Assembly: GCA_963513935.1 (NCBI GenBank)
Contig: OY740770.1
Span: 90,301,801 to 90,365,800 of the forward strand
Source: Aphrophora alni
Taxonomy: Eukaryota; Arthropoda; Insecta; Hemiptera; Aphrophoridae
DNA length: 64,000 nucleotides
Direction of reading: 5' to 3'
The position numbers were made by a program, and so were the translations under genes. Numbering within the stretch: the first letter of the stretch is position 1; every line of letters starts with the position of its first letter. The notes under the pieces were generated by a model that was given only the letters and a program-made list of their open reading frames with translations, ran no database searches and was not told the DNA's origin. Of this stretch, positions 53,031-64,000 are shown in pieces.

Positions 53031-53309
53031 ATTGGTTGATATGTTGGGTAGGATGAACTTAGAGACCTCAGTTTGCGCCAATATTTTTATTTTGAAAAGA
53101 CCTTTAAAATGAGGTATCATTCAAAAGGGGTTGCTATTGAAAATTCTTGACTTACCCCCAAACTACCCCATTTGGGGGTAAGGGTTGAAAATTTTGATAC
53201 TTCAAAAAACTCCTCCTTTGGTTATCTAAACTTTACCAAAAGCAAATCTTTCTATTTCCATTGATAAAATAAATAAGAGGGGGTGGGACTTCATGGACAC
53301 ATGGAATGG
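53017..53309 (-). repeat. Right terminal inverted repeat
   Basis: Inverted partner of 52523-52819. Confidence 0.8.
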
Positions 53310-53311
53310 TA

Positions 53312-53854
53312 CATTTAGTTCATATTTTTTAAATACGTAGTAGATACCGACGTTTTAATAATATACTCCTCTCTAAGACATATATTTGAGTTTTCAGCTA
53401 AATAAACGCTTATTCTAAAAATAGGCTCATCTAACATAAAATGTACACGCTTTACAAAATAAACTATTTACTTGAAAATATATGATAAGAAACGATCGGA
53501 TATTGATTTCTGGGGAAATTAGTAGTATTTTCCGCTCTGGTAGTAGTGGTTTCCGGATAATGCCCTATAAGCAAGATCACTAAAATAATTTATTTTTACC
53601 CCTATAATGTACTCCTTGAATTAAAAATTTTGTTTCTTGAAAAGTCTTAAAATTTTTAATATCGTTAGATGTAATGTATAATGATGTTGCTAAATTTTAT
53701 ATTTATTATTCTAGGGTTCATACAGTTTAGACACAAAAGGCATACATTACAATAATTTTGGATATGATTCTAGTGGGTCTGTTTGCCCGTACATCATATG
53801 TTTATTTCTTTACAATTTACTTTAACACATAGTAGTTTAATTGAAACTGGGTAT

Positions 53855-53929
<75 letters not shown>

Positions 53930-54996
53930 ATATATGAAATTTTCATTTAAATATCATAAAAAGTTGGTAAATATTTTTAAAATACACTAAGTGAAGAAGA
54001 CGGTAATCAAATTATTATATATTTATTAAATTCACTGCAGCAATGTGTAAAGTCAAGAGAGGGTGTATTTTGGTTCTACGCAAAATAATATGTTTAGTTA
54101 CAGATGGCACTAAAATATATATGTAAATATATTGCATCAAGCAAATTTTTATTATGAGTGAGAGATATGAAAAAAAATAGTGGGAGAAACACTTCCTTTA
54201 GAAGAATATATTAAATTACGTGATCATATAATTTTTCTAGATGTTCAAAAACTGTAGGCATATTAAATATTCGTTTAGCTCTAAAGTGTAGATGATGATT
54301 GCTTAATAATTATAATCTTTGACTTGCTTAAAAAAATTTTGCTTAGAATTTTGAGTAATTTTATAATAGATTTTTTTCTTAATTTTCTTAAATAATTTCT
54401 TATTATAAGTGCAAAGGTTTAGTATATTTTTTTAAGTTCTTTAGTAAAATAGATATACATAATAATTCGTTATTTTTAAATGATTTATTTCAGAATAATT
54501 ATTTTCTCATTACTTCTCCCATTTAACCATCTGTTGCTTGACATCATTTGTGTAGGTTTTTTTGATAATATCTGTATTATGTTTCAGCATTGACAATTCA
54601 AGCAACGTTTTAGGTTTGAGTTCTCCTACAATTTTATATGTTCAAATACCGCTTATAGATTACTAGGCTGCGTTAGTTTGTATTTGTATGATTTCATATG
54701 ATTAACATACACTCTATTTATACTCGAATCGTCATGTAAAATGACTAACTTTCCAGTTATGGGGCAAACGTAACCTTAAACACTTGGGTAATGAGAACCC
54801 ACAGCACGCGAGGATCTCTATTAAACCAGAAATGTTCGTGCCATGATCTACCCAAATCTTTTTTAGTGTATCATCTCATTTATTTTCCAAGAGAACAATT
54901 ACTAGAGTATGATATCGGAATGGCTTGTCTCTGAGTTGGAGGGGGATAACACAAATATATTTTTTTCAGTGAAATAGATCTTCACCAGATTCCCTT
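53312..54996. other. AT-rich non-coding stretch
   Basis: Contains an interrupted (AT)n microsatellite at 53857-53935. No supported gene. Confidence 0.6.
53857..53935. repeat. (AT)n microsatellite
   Basis: AT run of about 79 bp with one TTTA interruption. Confidence 0.95.
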
Positions 54997-55145
54997 GTGG
55001 ATGTTGGAGCGTATCTTAAAAGTAATGACGTCTCTTCTGGACGTTGGATTGTCTCACCTACTGAAGTCAGTGTACCAACCAATGCTAATTTGGCCTCCTA
55101 TGTTGCCAGTTATGTCGCCATGCGATTATTTCATGTTAGGATAGA
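54997..55145 (+). pseudogene. Mariner/IS630-family transposase relic
   Basis: A GTG-initiated frame starting at 54997 (148 codons) has VGAYLKSNDVSSGRWI near its start. In the next frame, 55091-55141 reads WPPMLPVMSPCDYFMLG and then stops. The family's transposases carry GRWI followed by WPPRSPDLxPCDYFLWG, and the second stretch agrees at 11 of 17 positions. I read it as one degenerate gene with a frameshift and a small insertion between the two blocks. The rest of the frame (to 55443) runs into the solo LTR at 55399 and is not meaningful. Confidence 0.5.
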
Positions 55146-55394
55146 ACAAAGATTCTCTTCATTTATTCCTCCCGCCTCCTCATCCTCATACTTTCATTAT
55201 TTCAAACGCCATACACTAAAGATTTGGGGTGAATTAACCAGTAAATTCTACCGTGCAGAAGTCAAACACTGCATGCAAATTTTCCATATCACCGATAGAT
55301 CACTATTTTGTATTTTAACTATTGATGAAGAATTTACGTATCTCTTTTTAAGGTTTTATTTCTGCAACGATACAATTATGATTAATCAGTTTTT

Positions 55395-55398
55395 CTCT
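55395..55398. repeat. Solo LTR target duplication, left copy
   Basis: CTCT, matching 57320-57323 on the far side of the solo LTR. Confidence 0.75.
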
Positions 55399-55493
55399 TG
55401 TTACCAGGCTACTGAAATTATTAAAAGTGGAACCAACTGGTAACAATGTTTAAAAAAAAAAGAAAGACAAATTTTTAATAACAAAGCCAAAAA

Positions 55494-55499
55494 TTTATT
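55494..55499 (-). terminator. Polyadenylation signal of the solo LTR
   Basis: AATAAA on the minus strand 100 bp from the LTR end, equivalent in position to the signal in the intact LTR. Confidence 0.5.
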
Positions 55500-55619
55500 A
55501 AATTTAAATTTAAGTTTTGAGGATCAGATTTGACCATTCACAATTATGTTTTTTGTTAAAAAAATTTACAAAGTTTTTGTTGAAAGAATTTATAAAAAAA
55601 AAAGAATTTAGGTTTTCTG

Positions 55620-55683
<64 letters not shown>
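55620..55683. repeat. Compound (AC)n(AT)n microsatellite
   Basis: About 22 bp of AC and 42 bp of AT dinucleotides inside the solo LTR. It causes opposite-strand open frames at 55510-55762. Confidence 0.95.
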
Positions 55684-55686
<3 letters not shown>

Positions 55687-55807
55687 TATACAAAAAATGT
55701 GTAGTCTAAACATACACATAAATAAATACATATACATAAATGGAAGCACATTTTATAAATAAATGGATGTTATACCATTTTTATTTTAAAAAGAACAAAT
55801 TCATATT

Positions 55808-55811
<4 letters not shown>

Positions 55812-55844
<33 letters not shown>
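55812..55844. repeat. (AT)n microsatellite
   Basis: AT run of about 33 bp inside the solo LTR. Confidence 0.9.
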
Positions 55845-55852
<8 letters not shown>

Positions 55853-55944
55853 TTTGATTTATAAAAAAAAAATTATATAGAAAAATTTAAATTTAAAAGA
55901 TAATGAAATATTAGAATTTAGAAAATATTGAAATTTATTGAATA

Positions 55945-55954
55945 TTGACGTCAA
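55945..55954. promoter_or_regulatory. TTGACGTCAA palindrome of the solo LTR
   Basis: Same palindrome as at 18571-18580, retained in a region that is otherwise diverged. Confidence 0.5.
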
Positions 55955-56043
55955 TGTTTTTTATTTTATTAATTTTGAAAAACAACCTCTTTGGGGTCGT
56001 GAAGGCCGAAAAATTTGCATGCAGCACCACCCAATATTAATTA

Positions 56044-56051
56044 TTTTATAA
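56044..56051 (-). promoter_or_regulatory. TATA box of the solo LTR
   Basis: TATAAAAT on the minus strand, upstream of the TTGGGTGG and TGCATGCAAA block, as in the intact LTR. Confidence 0.5.
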
Positions 56052-57319
56052 ATTGTTACACATTATTACATATAAACAATAAAGGACATATTATCGTACA
56101 GAGTTCAGTTCTAAATATTTGTGAAGAACAAGTTCACAATTCGAGTTCCTTTCTTTTAAACAAATATTATTTTATAGTGCACGTAGGGAAGTTTGAAAAA
56201 TAGTTTTTTGTTTTAAGCATGTCTGAAATAGTTAGGTAGAGTAGTCTCAAACAGATATCCAATTTTAGCTGTACAGACTCGCACAATCTCCAAAACAAAC
56301 TCCAACAAATTTGAACCAGGTTTTTTTGCTGAAGCAAAAGAAAAGCAAGTCGACTAGAGATTTATACAAACTTAAACATGTTATTGCACAAGTTTCTCTT
56401 ATTAAAATGTTTTGTTATTTCATCAAAATGAAAGGAAAATTATCAGAATTACAGAAATCCAGAAAAGATTATAATTAAGTCCTTCTTTGATGTTAATAAG
56501 AATAGTATATAAATATCTTGATCTTTGTTTGAAATAAAAGACTTGTAACAACAGTTAGAAAATATCTAAAGGCAAAGATTCTAGTTCAGAAAAAACATTT
56601 TTCTAGTTAGTATTTTGATATGATTTAATACTTAATATTTTGACTGTTTAAAACTTAATACTTGACTGTTTAAATTTACAGTTAGCTTTTGTAAATTGGC
56701 CTTTAAATGAAAGAAAGCTTTTTACAAGTTGTTAACCTTCAATAAGAATAATTGAATAATCAAAGGGAAAATATGAAATACAAATTTCAATAAACAAAGC
56801 TTAAAAATATTAATAGTTTTACTGTATAGTGAAATCTGAACATACCTGGTTCCTATTGCAAGAGTTCAAAAAAACATGTGCCGTGTGTTATAAAGGAAAA
56901 CTCACCAACTTTTTATCGTTACACCTTACAAAAAAAAAACACATCACTAACATTTAAGAAAAAAAGCATTTATTACTTCGTGAATGAGATGTTGAATATG
57001 ATTTAGAATCGAAAACTGAAGAAAATGTCCACGATATGTTTAGTTAAATTTAGCGTGTCTACATTTTGAAGCGATTAAAAGAGAAGTGAAACGGCTTGCA
57101 AGAAAAAACTTGATTCTAATCTTGTTAGAGAGAGAGAAAATGTCATACGATGTTTAACAGTGCCGGCCACCAGACTTCACCACCGAACGGATGCGATATG
57201 TAAAGGTCAAGAGGCAGGTGGACGGTTGACAAGCAAATACAGCAAGTAGAAAGGTCGATAAATTAGTACAGAATTATTAAATTATTAATTTATTTATTTT
57301 AATTTAGTAGGACGTTACA

Positions 57320-57323
57320 CTCT
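57320..57323. repeat. Solo LTR target duplication, right copy
   Basis: CTCT, matching 55395-55398. Confidence 0.75.
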
Positions 57324-59506
57324 CACACACTCTTTTTTTTAAAAACACTAAGTAGATTAGTATATCATGGAAAATTAAACTATAAGATATACTGAAGCCC
57401 CTCTTCCATGTATATCTTTTAGATGGTATACAACTCTAGTTTTTATACATATAAACGATTATAAAATGTTATCAAACATGAACATTTGTTACATTTTGGA
57501 ATATTTTATGTTACGTTTTGCTGTATTATTATGTTGGATTGTTGAACCGTATAAACTTCTAGATATCGATTTTATTACAATGATAATTTAACTTGAGATG
57601 AACTTAATATTATGAGATGACATGATGGAAGAAAATCATCTTTTTATTATAGACCCGTTATTATAAAATGGTCACAAATTTTATCTTCAATTATCTGACG
57701 AGCAAAGGCATGTGAAGGTTAGAAAATTTCGGTATTTATAATCTTATATTGAACATATTTTCATCTCCTCCTTAAAAAATAAAGTTGTATACGAAACTAA
57801 ATTTTCTTACTATTTTAATAATAATAATCTGTTAAATATTTTCAATGTATAAATTTAAATTAGGTTCCAAAATAACTATAAATATTTTGTGATTAGAAGA
57901 TATATGAAACGACTACCGGTGTCCCTATGTATATTATCGTTCCCGAATTAGTAGACTCTTTAGTAATTACTCTATCTTCTATAGTGTAACACTTAGTTAT
58001 TTCACAATTTTATTTAACATTTTAGTACACTTACCATAATTTATATCACTCTTACTGTAACATACATTATTTGCTAGTGTTAAACATGATTGCAATGTTG
58101 ATTATTATTTTTTTTAAAGAATAAATAATAATAGTAACATTTAAAGTAACTTTGCAATCTTTCGATAACTACCTATAGTGGTATCCTGAGCAGGTATATA
58201 CTATCATCAGTTTTAATAAATTTTACACAACCTACAGGTAAATTTAAAATAAAAACTTGGAGGGAATCATTTTTATATGAAGATCTAAACCTAAGAAATT
58301 TTCAGGGGGGGGGGTGTGTATTTTTGTCAAGAAAATGTAAATTTCAAGACGTTTCCAAAACGAATTGACAAATTTTTAGGCGGATATTTCAAAAATCGGA
58401 ATGATGCACATATTTTATTTATGAAAAAACTTGAATCCCAACACATTTAAAACTATGGCAAATGTAAATTGTTTTAAAGATCCTAAGAATACGATTGGCA
58501 GTAGTACTATATCTAATTTTTATTTATTTTTTACTAATTGGTGAAACCCCAAACTGTATTGGAATATAATAACAATACTATTGCTTACGAAATTTGTAGA
58601 TTTCTTTACTTTAACAACATTTTAGTTCTGAAAATTCTTGAATCAAATGATATTGAAATGTATGCATTAAATATGTTCTATGATGACGAGCGTTATGAAT
58701 ATAACTTATTTGCCTTAATATAAACAAAAAATGTGGACTGTAAAAATAGAATTTCATTCTTAAATTCTCGTATCGTTACCTAATTAAAATAACGTGCCAT
58801 TCGTTTCCCCATTACCGTCTACATACTCCCTATTTTGGATTTACCTTTTTTATAAAATTATAATATTTTATTGAATTCTATTTCAATACTTTCTTATATT
58901 TTTAACCTATTTTAAGAGGTCCATGATATTTTCATTAAAAGTAGTTGAAGGTCGTCTGTCCGTGTTCGATTTTTCCACATATTCTGTATTATTATATAAA
59001 CAAAATAGAAATAAGTTCATGGAACACACAAAATGTGTACTGAAAGTATGAGTCACAAAGTTATTTGGCACTATTTTAAAGGAACTACTAAATTACTTTA
59101 TTTAATATTTAACATTGATTTAACATTAAAATTTTGTAATATTTTTAGTTTCTCCTACCCCATTTCAAAAAAGAAACAGAATTAAGAGAATATCGGTCAT
59201 TATATTACTTTCTACTACTAATACATTATAAATCACATTGAATATATGTATATTATATTAAAAGATATATTTGAAACTATACTTACCCAAAATCTGTAAG
59301 ACTAGTATATTAATGAAATAAAACTGTTTCCTGGATAATATCTAAATTGGATTATTTGTGTACATTACACGGTTACGTCAAAATCATGTTTACGTAAACA
59401 AGTTACCACCATATATTGTGAAACAAATGTAAATAAGGTGATTGTTCCTTTTGTACTAGCGACGATTAGAAATTAACCAAGCATGGTATTTGAAAAGCTA
59501 AAAAAC
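57324..59506. other. AT-rich non-coding stretch
   Basis: No supported gene. There is a G10 run at 58305-58314. The 61-codon plus frame at 58538-58723 is unrecognised and AT-biased. Confidence 0.6.
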
Positions 59507-59620
59507 GGATCAATAGCAGTGTCGGTGCAGCAAAATGAAGTTTGAATAATAGATTATCAAGTCTCTTATGTTGAGGTCATGTTGCAGTAGTTTGAAAACG
59601 CTCTTGTTCTTTCTACATTG
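59507..59620 (-). pseudogene. Coding-like segment, copy 2 of a diverged pair
   Basis: Related to 47831-47950 on the same strand. Read on the plus strand both begin GGATCAATARCAGTGYCGGTGC, written here with the two differing bases as R and Y, and both continue to AATAATAGAT. In the frame shared with copy 1 it reads RLDNLLFKLHFAAPTLLLI after a stop. A different frame is open for 70 codons (59722-59510) behind a good acceptor-like sequence (TTTACTTTCTTTTAG), so an exon in that frame cannot be excluded. Confidence 0.35.
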
Positions 59621-60494
59621 AAAAATAATATTGACAATATCAAAGAAGTATTTAATAGATCTCATTAAATCGTTATGTATCATTCTAGTTGGGCAATCTC
59701 TAAAAGAAAGTAAAATTTTCAATGTTTTCTATTATTTTAATTTTCGTGAAAGTTTACACAGATTACCGCAATCGCTATAATATCCAAAAGATTATAAGTA
59801 ACTTACTTATGTAAAACCTTGTATAAATCTTTTTAAAAAAATATCCTATTGTACCACTCTTTATGAAAATTAGTATCTCGAAATATCTTAAAATTGAAAT
59901 GTTTACACAAAAAATAAAATAAAAATAAAAATAAGAAGAAGAAAACTGAAAATTAAAATTCCAAGTAGTAATTTAAATATATGGTATTGTAAAAATGATC
60001 TTAGTAAATATTCTTAGTATATTTTCTTTGATGTTTGTGACTCCTAATTTGGTTATTTTGTAAATACTTTTTTTTAAAAATCATTTGATGTTTTCATTTC
60101 TAAAAACTAATAAAGAAGCTTTGTACAACAATAAATTATTTAAGGGAAAAAGTACTGTTTACTGATTTAAAGGTACAACAGTTCACAACTGTCCGAAGTT
60201 CAGATATTCAAAAGTATTAATAAATAAATTTTACTAGCATAAGCCATTCTATTATAAACAATCTGATGCCTATTATATAACTTTATATATTACAAAGTTT
60301 GTTATTCAATATAATTTACATTTTATTGTGACTGCATTCTTAAAATTTAGTGGCACCAATAGATAATTTAGGTTTTATCATCTATTGCAAGAGTATATCA
60401 TTTTAGTTATTACAGCAATTTTGAAGGTAAAACGGATAAGTAGCTATTAAGTGATAATTCCATTATTAAAGTCTATATAATATATGGATTGTAA

Positions 60495-60499
<5 letters not shown>

Positions 60500-60538
<39 letters not shown>
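60500..60538. repeat. (AT)n microsatellite
   Basis: AT run of about 39 bp. Confidence 0.95.
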
Positions 60539-60541
<3 letters not shown>

Positions 60542-62245
60542 TATTGATGAGAAAAACCAAATTTAGGCACATTCTAAATTAAAGAAAATAGTTTTAATTT
60601 AAATTTCCATAGCATCTCATCAATTAATTGATCTATCTAATTAGGTAGTTCAATAAAATTATTACAATTTTAAGTTTTAATTTAAAAGGTATTATTAAAT
60701 ATTTTATAGCTCTAATAAGATCGTTTATTAATGAAGGCAGTTTATGCGTTTTAGCTATTTTTCATTTTTATTAGTTATTATTTTTCAGTTAGTTTTTGTA
60801 GTATCAGACAACAGTTTTTTACAGATATTGTATAACCTAATCTCCCATATGAAGTTTATCGTTTAGAAATTAGTACTCCAAATTCACACATTCATTCCTG
60901 ATAAAGTAACATTATTCCCATTAATAGTTTTGTTCAATTTAGCGAAACCGTAATCACTCTGAGAGCTAAGAAATATAGCTAAAAACTTGGTAATATTGCC
61001 TGGATAATAAATTATTTTTTATTGTGGTAAGACAACTTTATTTTCTCTTATACATTCACTAAAGATAATTAAGTCTTATTACGACACTAAACCATGTAAC
61101 ACATATTGTTATCAGACTTGTCTATTTGAAAATATGCCTTTAGCATATTAAACTAAAATTTCTCTATGGGGTGTAAATTAGAGAAAAACATATGTGTTAC
61201 TGTACATCATCATTTTCGTACCCCTCATTGTTTTTGTCAGAAGATTATTAATCTCAAAATCTGGTAAATTGGTCAATAAAGTAAAGATGGTCCCATTTCT
61301 AACATGCTATTACACATCAAATTAAGTAATAAAATCAAAATCTAGAAGTATGTACGTTTTAACAATGAAACATATCAATACAGCTTTACCTTACATAATT
61401 CATTCCAAAGTATGACATATGTTGTTGTTTGATAACTCTTAACAATCATTCATGGATGTTAAAATTAGAGTTAATATACCAAAGTTCCTCCTCAAAAAAG
61501 TACATCGAAAAAAATTATAATGTTTTATATGATAAATTTATTAAATCAGGGTGGTTGGAAAAGAATAGTGTAAAAGGAAAACTTTCTTTCTCTATATTAA
61601 AAACTACTTGTCATTATAAATACATGTAAATTTTAACACTCTCTGTGACTGTTTTATACCATAATAATTCATTTCTTGATTTTACATATTCCTTTAATAA
61701 ATTTAATAACTGTGTAATAATATAACAATCGTATTTCTGCTTAGTGTATGGTAATAAATATTTATCATATCCTTACGAAATTCAAACCAAAATCTCAATT
61801 TTTTACTATGATATGCAGTGTTGTTCATATAAATTATATTTAACCAGTCTAACCTTTATTGAGGCAAATCACGGAGGTAAAAATGTGTTGGACAGACCTA
61901 CAAGAATCATTTACAAATTTATTTAAATGTATACTTTTTTAGCCATAACTGCACGAACCACCAACCATGATATATGCACATTTAAAAAAATAAAATAATA
62001 CGTAACATCTTTTTACATATAAAAGATATAAGACATTTCATCGAAATAACCATTCTTTATTTATATGGTTAACTTTAAGGAGAAAAATGAATGTATTACT
62101 TTAACTTTTCAACTCATAATCATAAGAACAATATCCGGAACGGAAATTACTACCGATGTTCCCAGAAATCAATATCCGGTGTTTTTCTTGGATCTTCAAG
62201 TAATTAGTTTATTTTGCACAAAGTATACATGTTTAAAGTATCCAT

Positions 62246-62280
<35 letters not shown>

Positions 62281-63053
62281 TAATTTTGTTAAAGGGCAAA
62301 TATTTTTCTTGCAGAGGAGAATACTTTTAAAACGTAAATAATTAATACGGATATAACACAAGCTGATAAAATTTATCCTATTACAATATATTCAATAATT
62401 CACTTTATTACGACCTTTCTCAAAGTGTAAATACAGGCGATGAATTATGAATGAGAGGCCACTAAATAGAAAGTGCAAGGAAAACTTTGTGTTCTGATAT
62501 ATTTCATGCTACATCAATTGAAAATTGAGTTTCATTACTAACTATTTTAGAAGTTTTTAGTAGTCGGACACATTTTTTATGTTATGTTTTTATTTAGGTA
62601 CTATATTATCCTATTTAAAAACTTATTTCCCTTCAGTGATACTGAACGTTCCTCAGACCTACTGTGCATTATATCATACAACAGTAAAGTCAAAATTTTG
62701 ACAGGCTTATTGAAAATTTTTAATTTTCGAAGGTGGTGTATAAATGTATACTGTTAATATTTTTAAATTGAATACATTATTATTTAACAAATTACATTAA
62801 ACTGCGTAATAACGTGAAGATGGTCTATTTTACATCGTTCATCTAATTAAAAAGTCACTTTTTTACTCGTATTATGTTTTTGATCATTTATTTTAACATA
62901 TATAAGTCTAACTAAAGTACCTTTCTAGAAATAATGACAAAATTGATTAAAATTGTGAAAGTAAAATGGACTTTCCTCATGATTTTAGAAGATAATAACG
63001 AATCTCATTTTTTGAACTTCATTTTTCTAGAAAATTTAATTTCAATATGTGTG

Positions 63054-63056
<3 letters not shown>

Positions 63057-63087
<31 letters not shown>
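63057..63087. repeat. (AT)n microsatellite
   Basis: AT run of about 31 bp. Confidence 0.9.
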
Positions 63088-63088
<1 letters not shown>

Positions 63089-63783
63089 CAAATTGTAGTC
63101 TTATATTAGGTTTAGAAATTGAAAACAATCCTAAAAAAACAGTAATACAGATTTTGATCTTTTTAAAACTTTTATTGAAAAAAAAAAATTGATGGAGTTT
63201 GTTTATTATACTAAGTCTGATGTGTTCAAATATGGGTATTTGTTCTATATATATAGACCCATTTGAATAAATTAAGGTTATTTCACAACCTTTGTGGCAA
63301 ATGCAAGTGTACATTATGTTTTACAAACTTACTATGAATAGCTATTCATGTAAAATTCACAAAACCATCACTATTTCATGGTCAAATCCAACACTATATA
63401 TTTTTTGAGACGATGTAGTTTTATACTTTATACAGGTGGGTACGGTAATGGGTAAAGACTTTTTTATCTCCTTGAGATTGTGAAAGTAAATTATGAAGAT
63501 ACTTTTAGAACGAACGATAATAACTATTAAGGGAGCTGAACTTGCTACGAACTTATAAATGTTACGATTGAGCGAATGAAGGTTCCATTGGTTTCTCGTA
63601 AGATCGAACAATTACAGACTTTGTTTAATAATCCACGGCGTGGAAATAATCAAAAAGTCCAGATAGAAATACGTACATCACATCATTGTGATGGACAGAA
63701 TGAAAAAAAATATCAAAAAAATTGAATAGATTTCATATTGAATACCAATGTTACTTAAGAGAAAAACCAGTTTGGAAATTGTT

Positions 63784-63786
<3 letters not shown>

Positions 63787-63842
<56 letters not shown>
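63787..63842. repeat. (AT)n microsatellite
   Basis: AT run of about 56 bp, followed by a C10 run at 63858-63867. Confidence 0.95.
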
Positions 63843-63845
<3 letters not shown>

Positions 63846-64000
63846 CTCATAGCCAAACCCCCCCCCCAGACACCAACAAAATTAATGCTTACAATATGAA
63901 GGTATAATTCAACTGTGATAAATTGAAATTTTATGAAAACTATAAATTGTATTACTTATTGGAAATGAATAATTATCATTATGATCTTTTATCTCTCTGT

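Larger units (their letters stand above)
52523..53309. mobile_element. Long-TIR DNA transposon derivative
   Basis: A 787-bp element bounded by TA on both sides (52521-52522 and 53310-53311). Its ends are inverted repeats of nearly 300 bp (about 52523-52819 and 53017-53309) that start with CCAGGTGTCC on the left and a related CCATTCCATGTGTCC on the right and share AAGTCCCACCCCCTCTTATT. The right repeat and the centre encode, on the minus strand, a relic of an IS630/mariner-type transposase C-terminus. With most of the transposase missing it is non-autonomous. The exact family is not determined, and the TA duplication is inferred from only 2 bp. Confidence 0.8.
55399..57319 (-). mobile_element. 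Diverged solo LTR of the same retrotransposon lineage
   Basis: A 1921-bp minus-strand LTR. Read on that strand it starts TGTAACGTCC and ends CCTGGTAACA, flanked by CTCT duplications. Its last 100 bp match the intact LTR clearly (AAACATTGTTACCA, TGGTTCC, CTGGTAACA). Inside it keeps the TATA box, the TTGGGTGG and TGCATGCAAA block, the AGAGGTT segment, the TTGACGTCAA palindrome and AATAAA. Elsewhere it has diverged strongly and gained (AC)n(AT)n and (AT)n tracts. No internal coding region is present, as expected after recombination between two LTRs. Confidence 0.85.
59621..64000. other. AT-rich non-coding stretch
   Basis: No supported gene. It contains (AT)n at 60500-60538, 63057-63087 and 63787-63842, an A run at about 62250-62277, and C10 at 63858-63867. 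Frames of 60-90 codons at 61429-61629, 61744-61926, 62065-62283, 63042-63314 and 63357-63611 are AT-biased and show no domain. Confidence 0.6.

Noticed and set aside
55510..55762. Overlapping frames on both strands
   Set aside because: They are generated by the (AC)n(AT)n microsatellite inside the solo LTR.

Overview
This is a very AT-rich eukaryotic window, most likely from an arthropod and probably an insect. The evidence is long (AT)n and (TG)n microsatellites, relics of mariner/IS630-family and LINE elements, and two short tracts of TTAGG, the ancestral arthropod telomere unit. I cannot name a host gene with confidence. Most of the 64 kb reads as intergenic or intronic DNA with no long open frames.

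The dominant feature is a complete Ty3/gypsy-type LTR retrotransposon at 17236-27488 on the plus strand. It has two 2001-bp LTRs that begin TG and end CA and that I could not tell apart by eye. They keep a constant offset of 8252 bp, so they carry no indels. A 4-bp target duplication (CGTT) flanks the element. It has a primer binding site matching the 3' end of initiator methionine tRNA, a polypurine tract, and one uninterrupted 1569-codon Gag-Pol frame (capsid, two zinc knuckles, protease, reverse transcriptase, RNase H, integrase). There is no envelope gene and no chromodomain. The insertion looks recent.

Older relatives are also present. A 1921-bp solo LTR lies at 55399-57319 on the minus strand with its own 4-bp duplication (CTCT). 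A decayed 3' LTR portion ends at 34743. Comparing the copies shows what has been kept: termini, TATA box, a block just after it, a TGACGTCA palindrome, and an AATAAA signal about 100-120 bp from the LTR end.

Layout: 1-17231 is AT-rich DNA with microsatellites, a transposase relic (3965-4267) just downstream of a TTAGG tract, an exon-like stretch (11064-11247, minus) and a LINE reverse transcriptase relic (about 14160-14345). 17236-27488 is the retrotransposon. 27489-52522 is AT-rich DNA with a possible exon (31035-31142, minus), a 62-bp-arm hairpin (32217-32393), the LTR fragment, a 156-bp (TG)n tract, and one member (47831-47950) of a pair of related coding-like segments. 52523-53309 is a long-TIR DNA transposon derivative. 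54997-55145 is another transposase relic beside the solo LTR. 59507-59620 holds the second coding-like segment, and the rest is microsatellite-rich DNA. Apart from the retrotransposon's own reading frame, every mobile-element protein seen here is broken.
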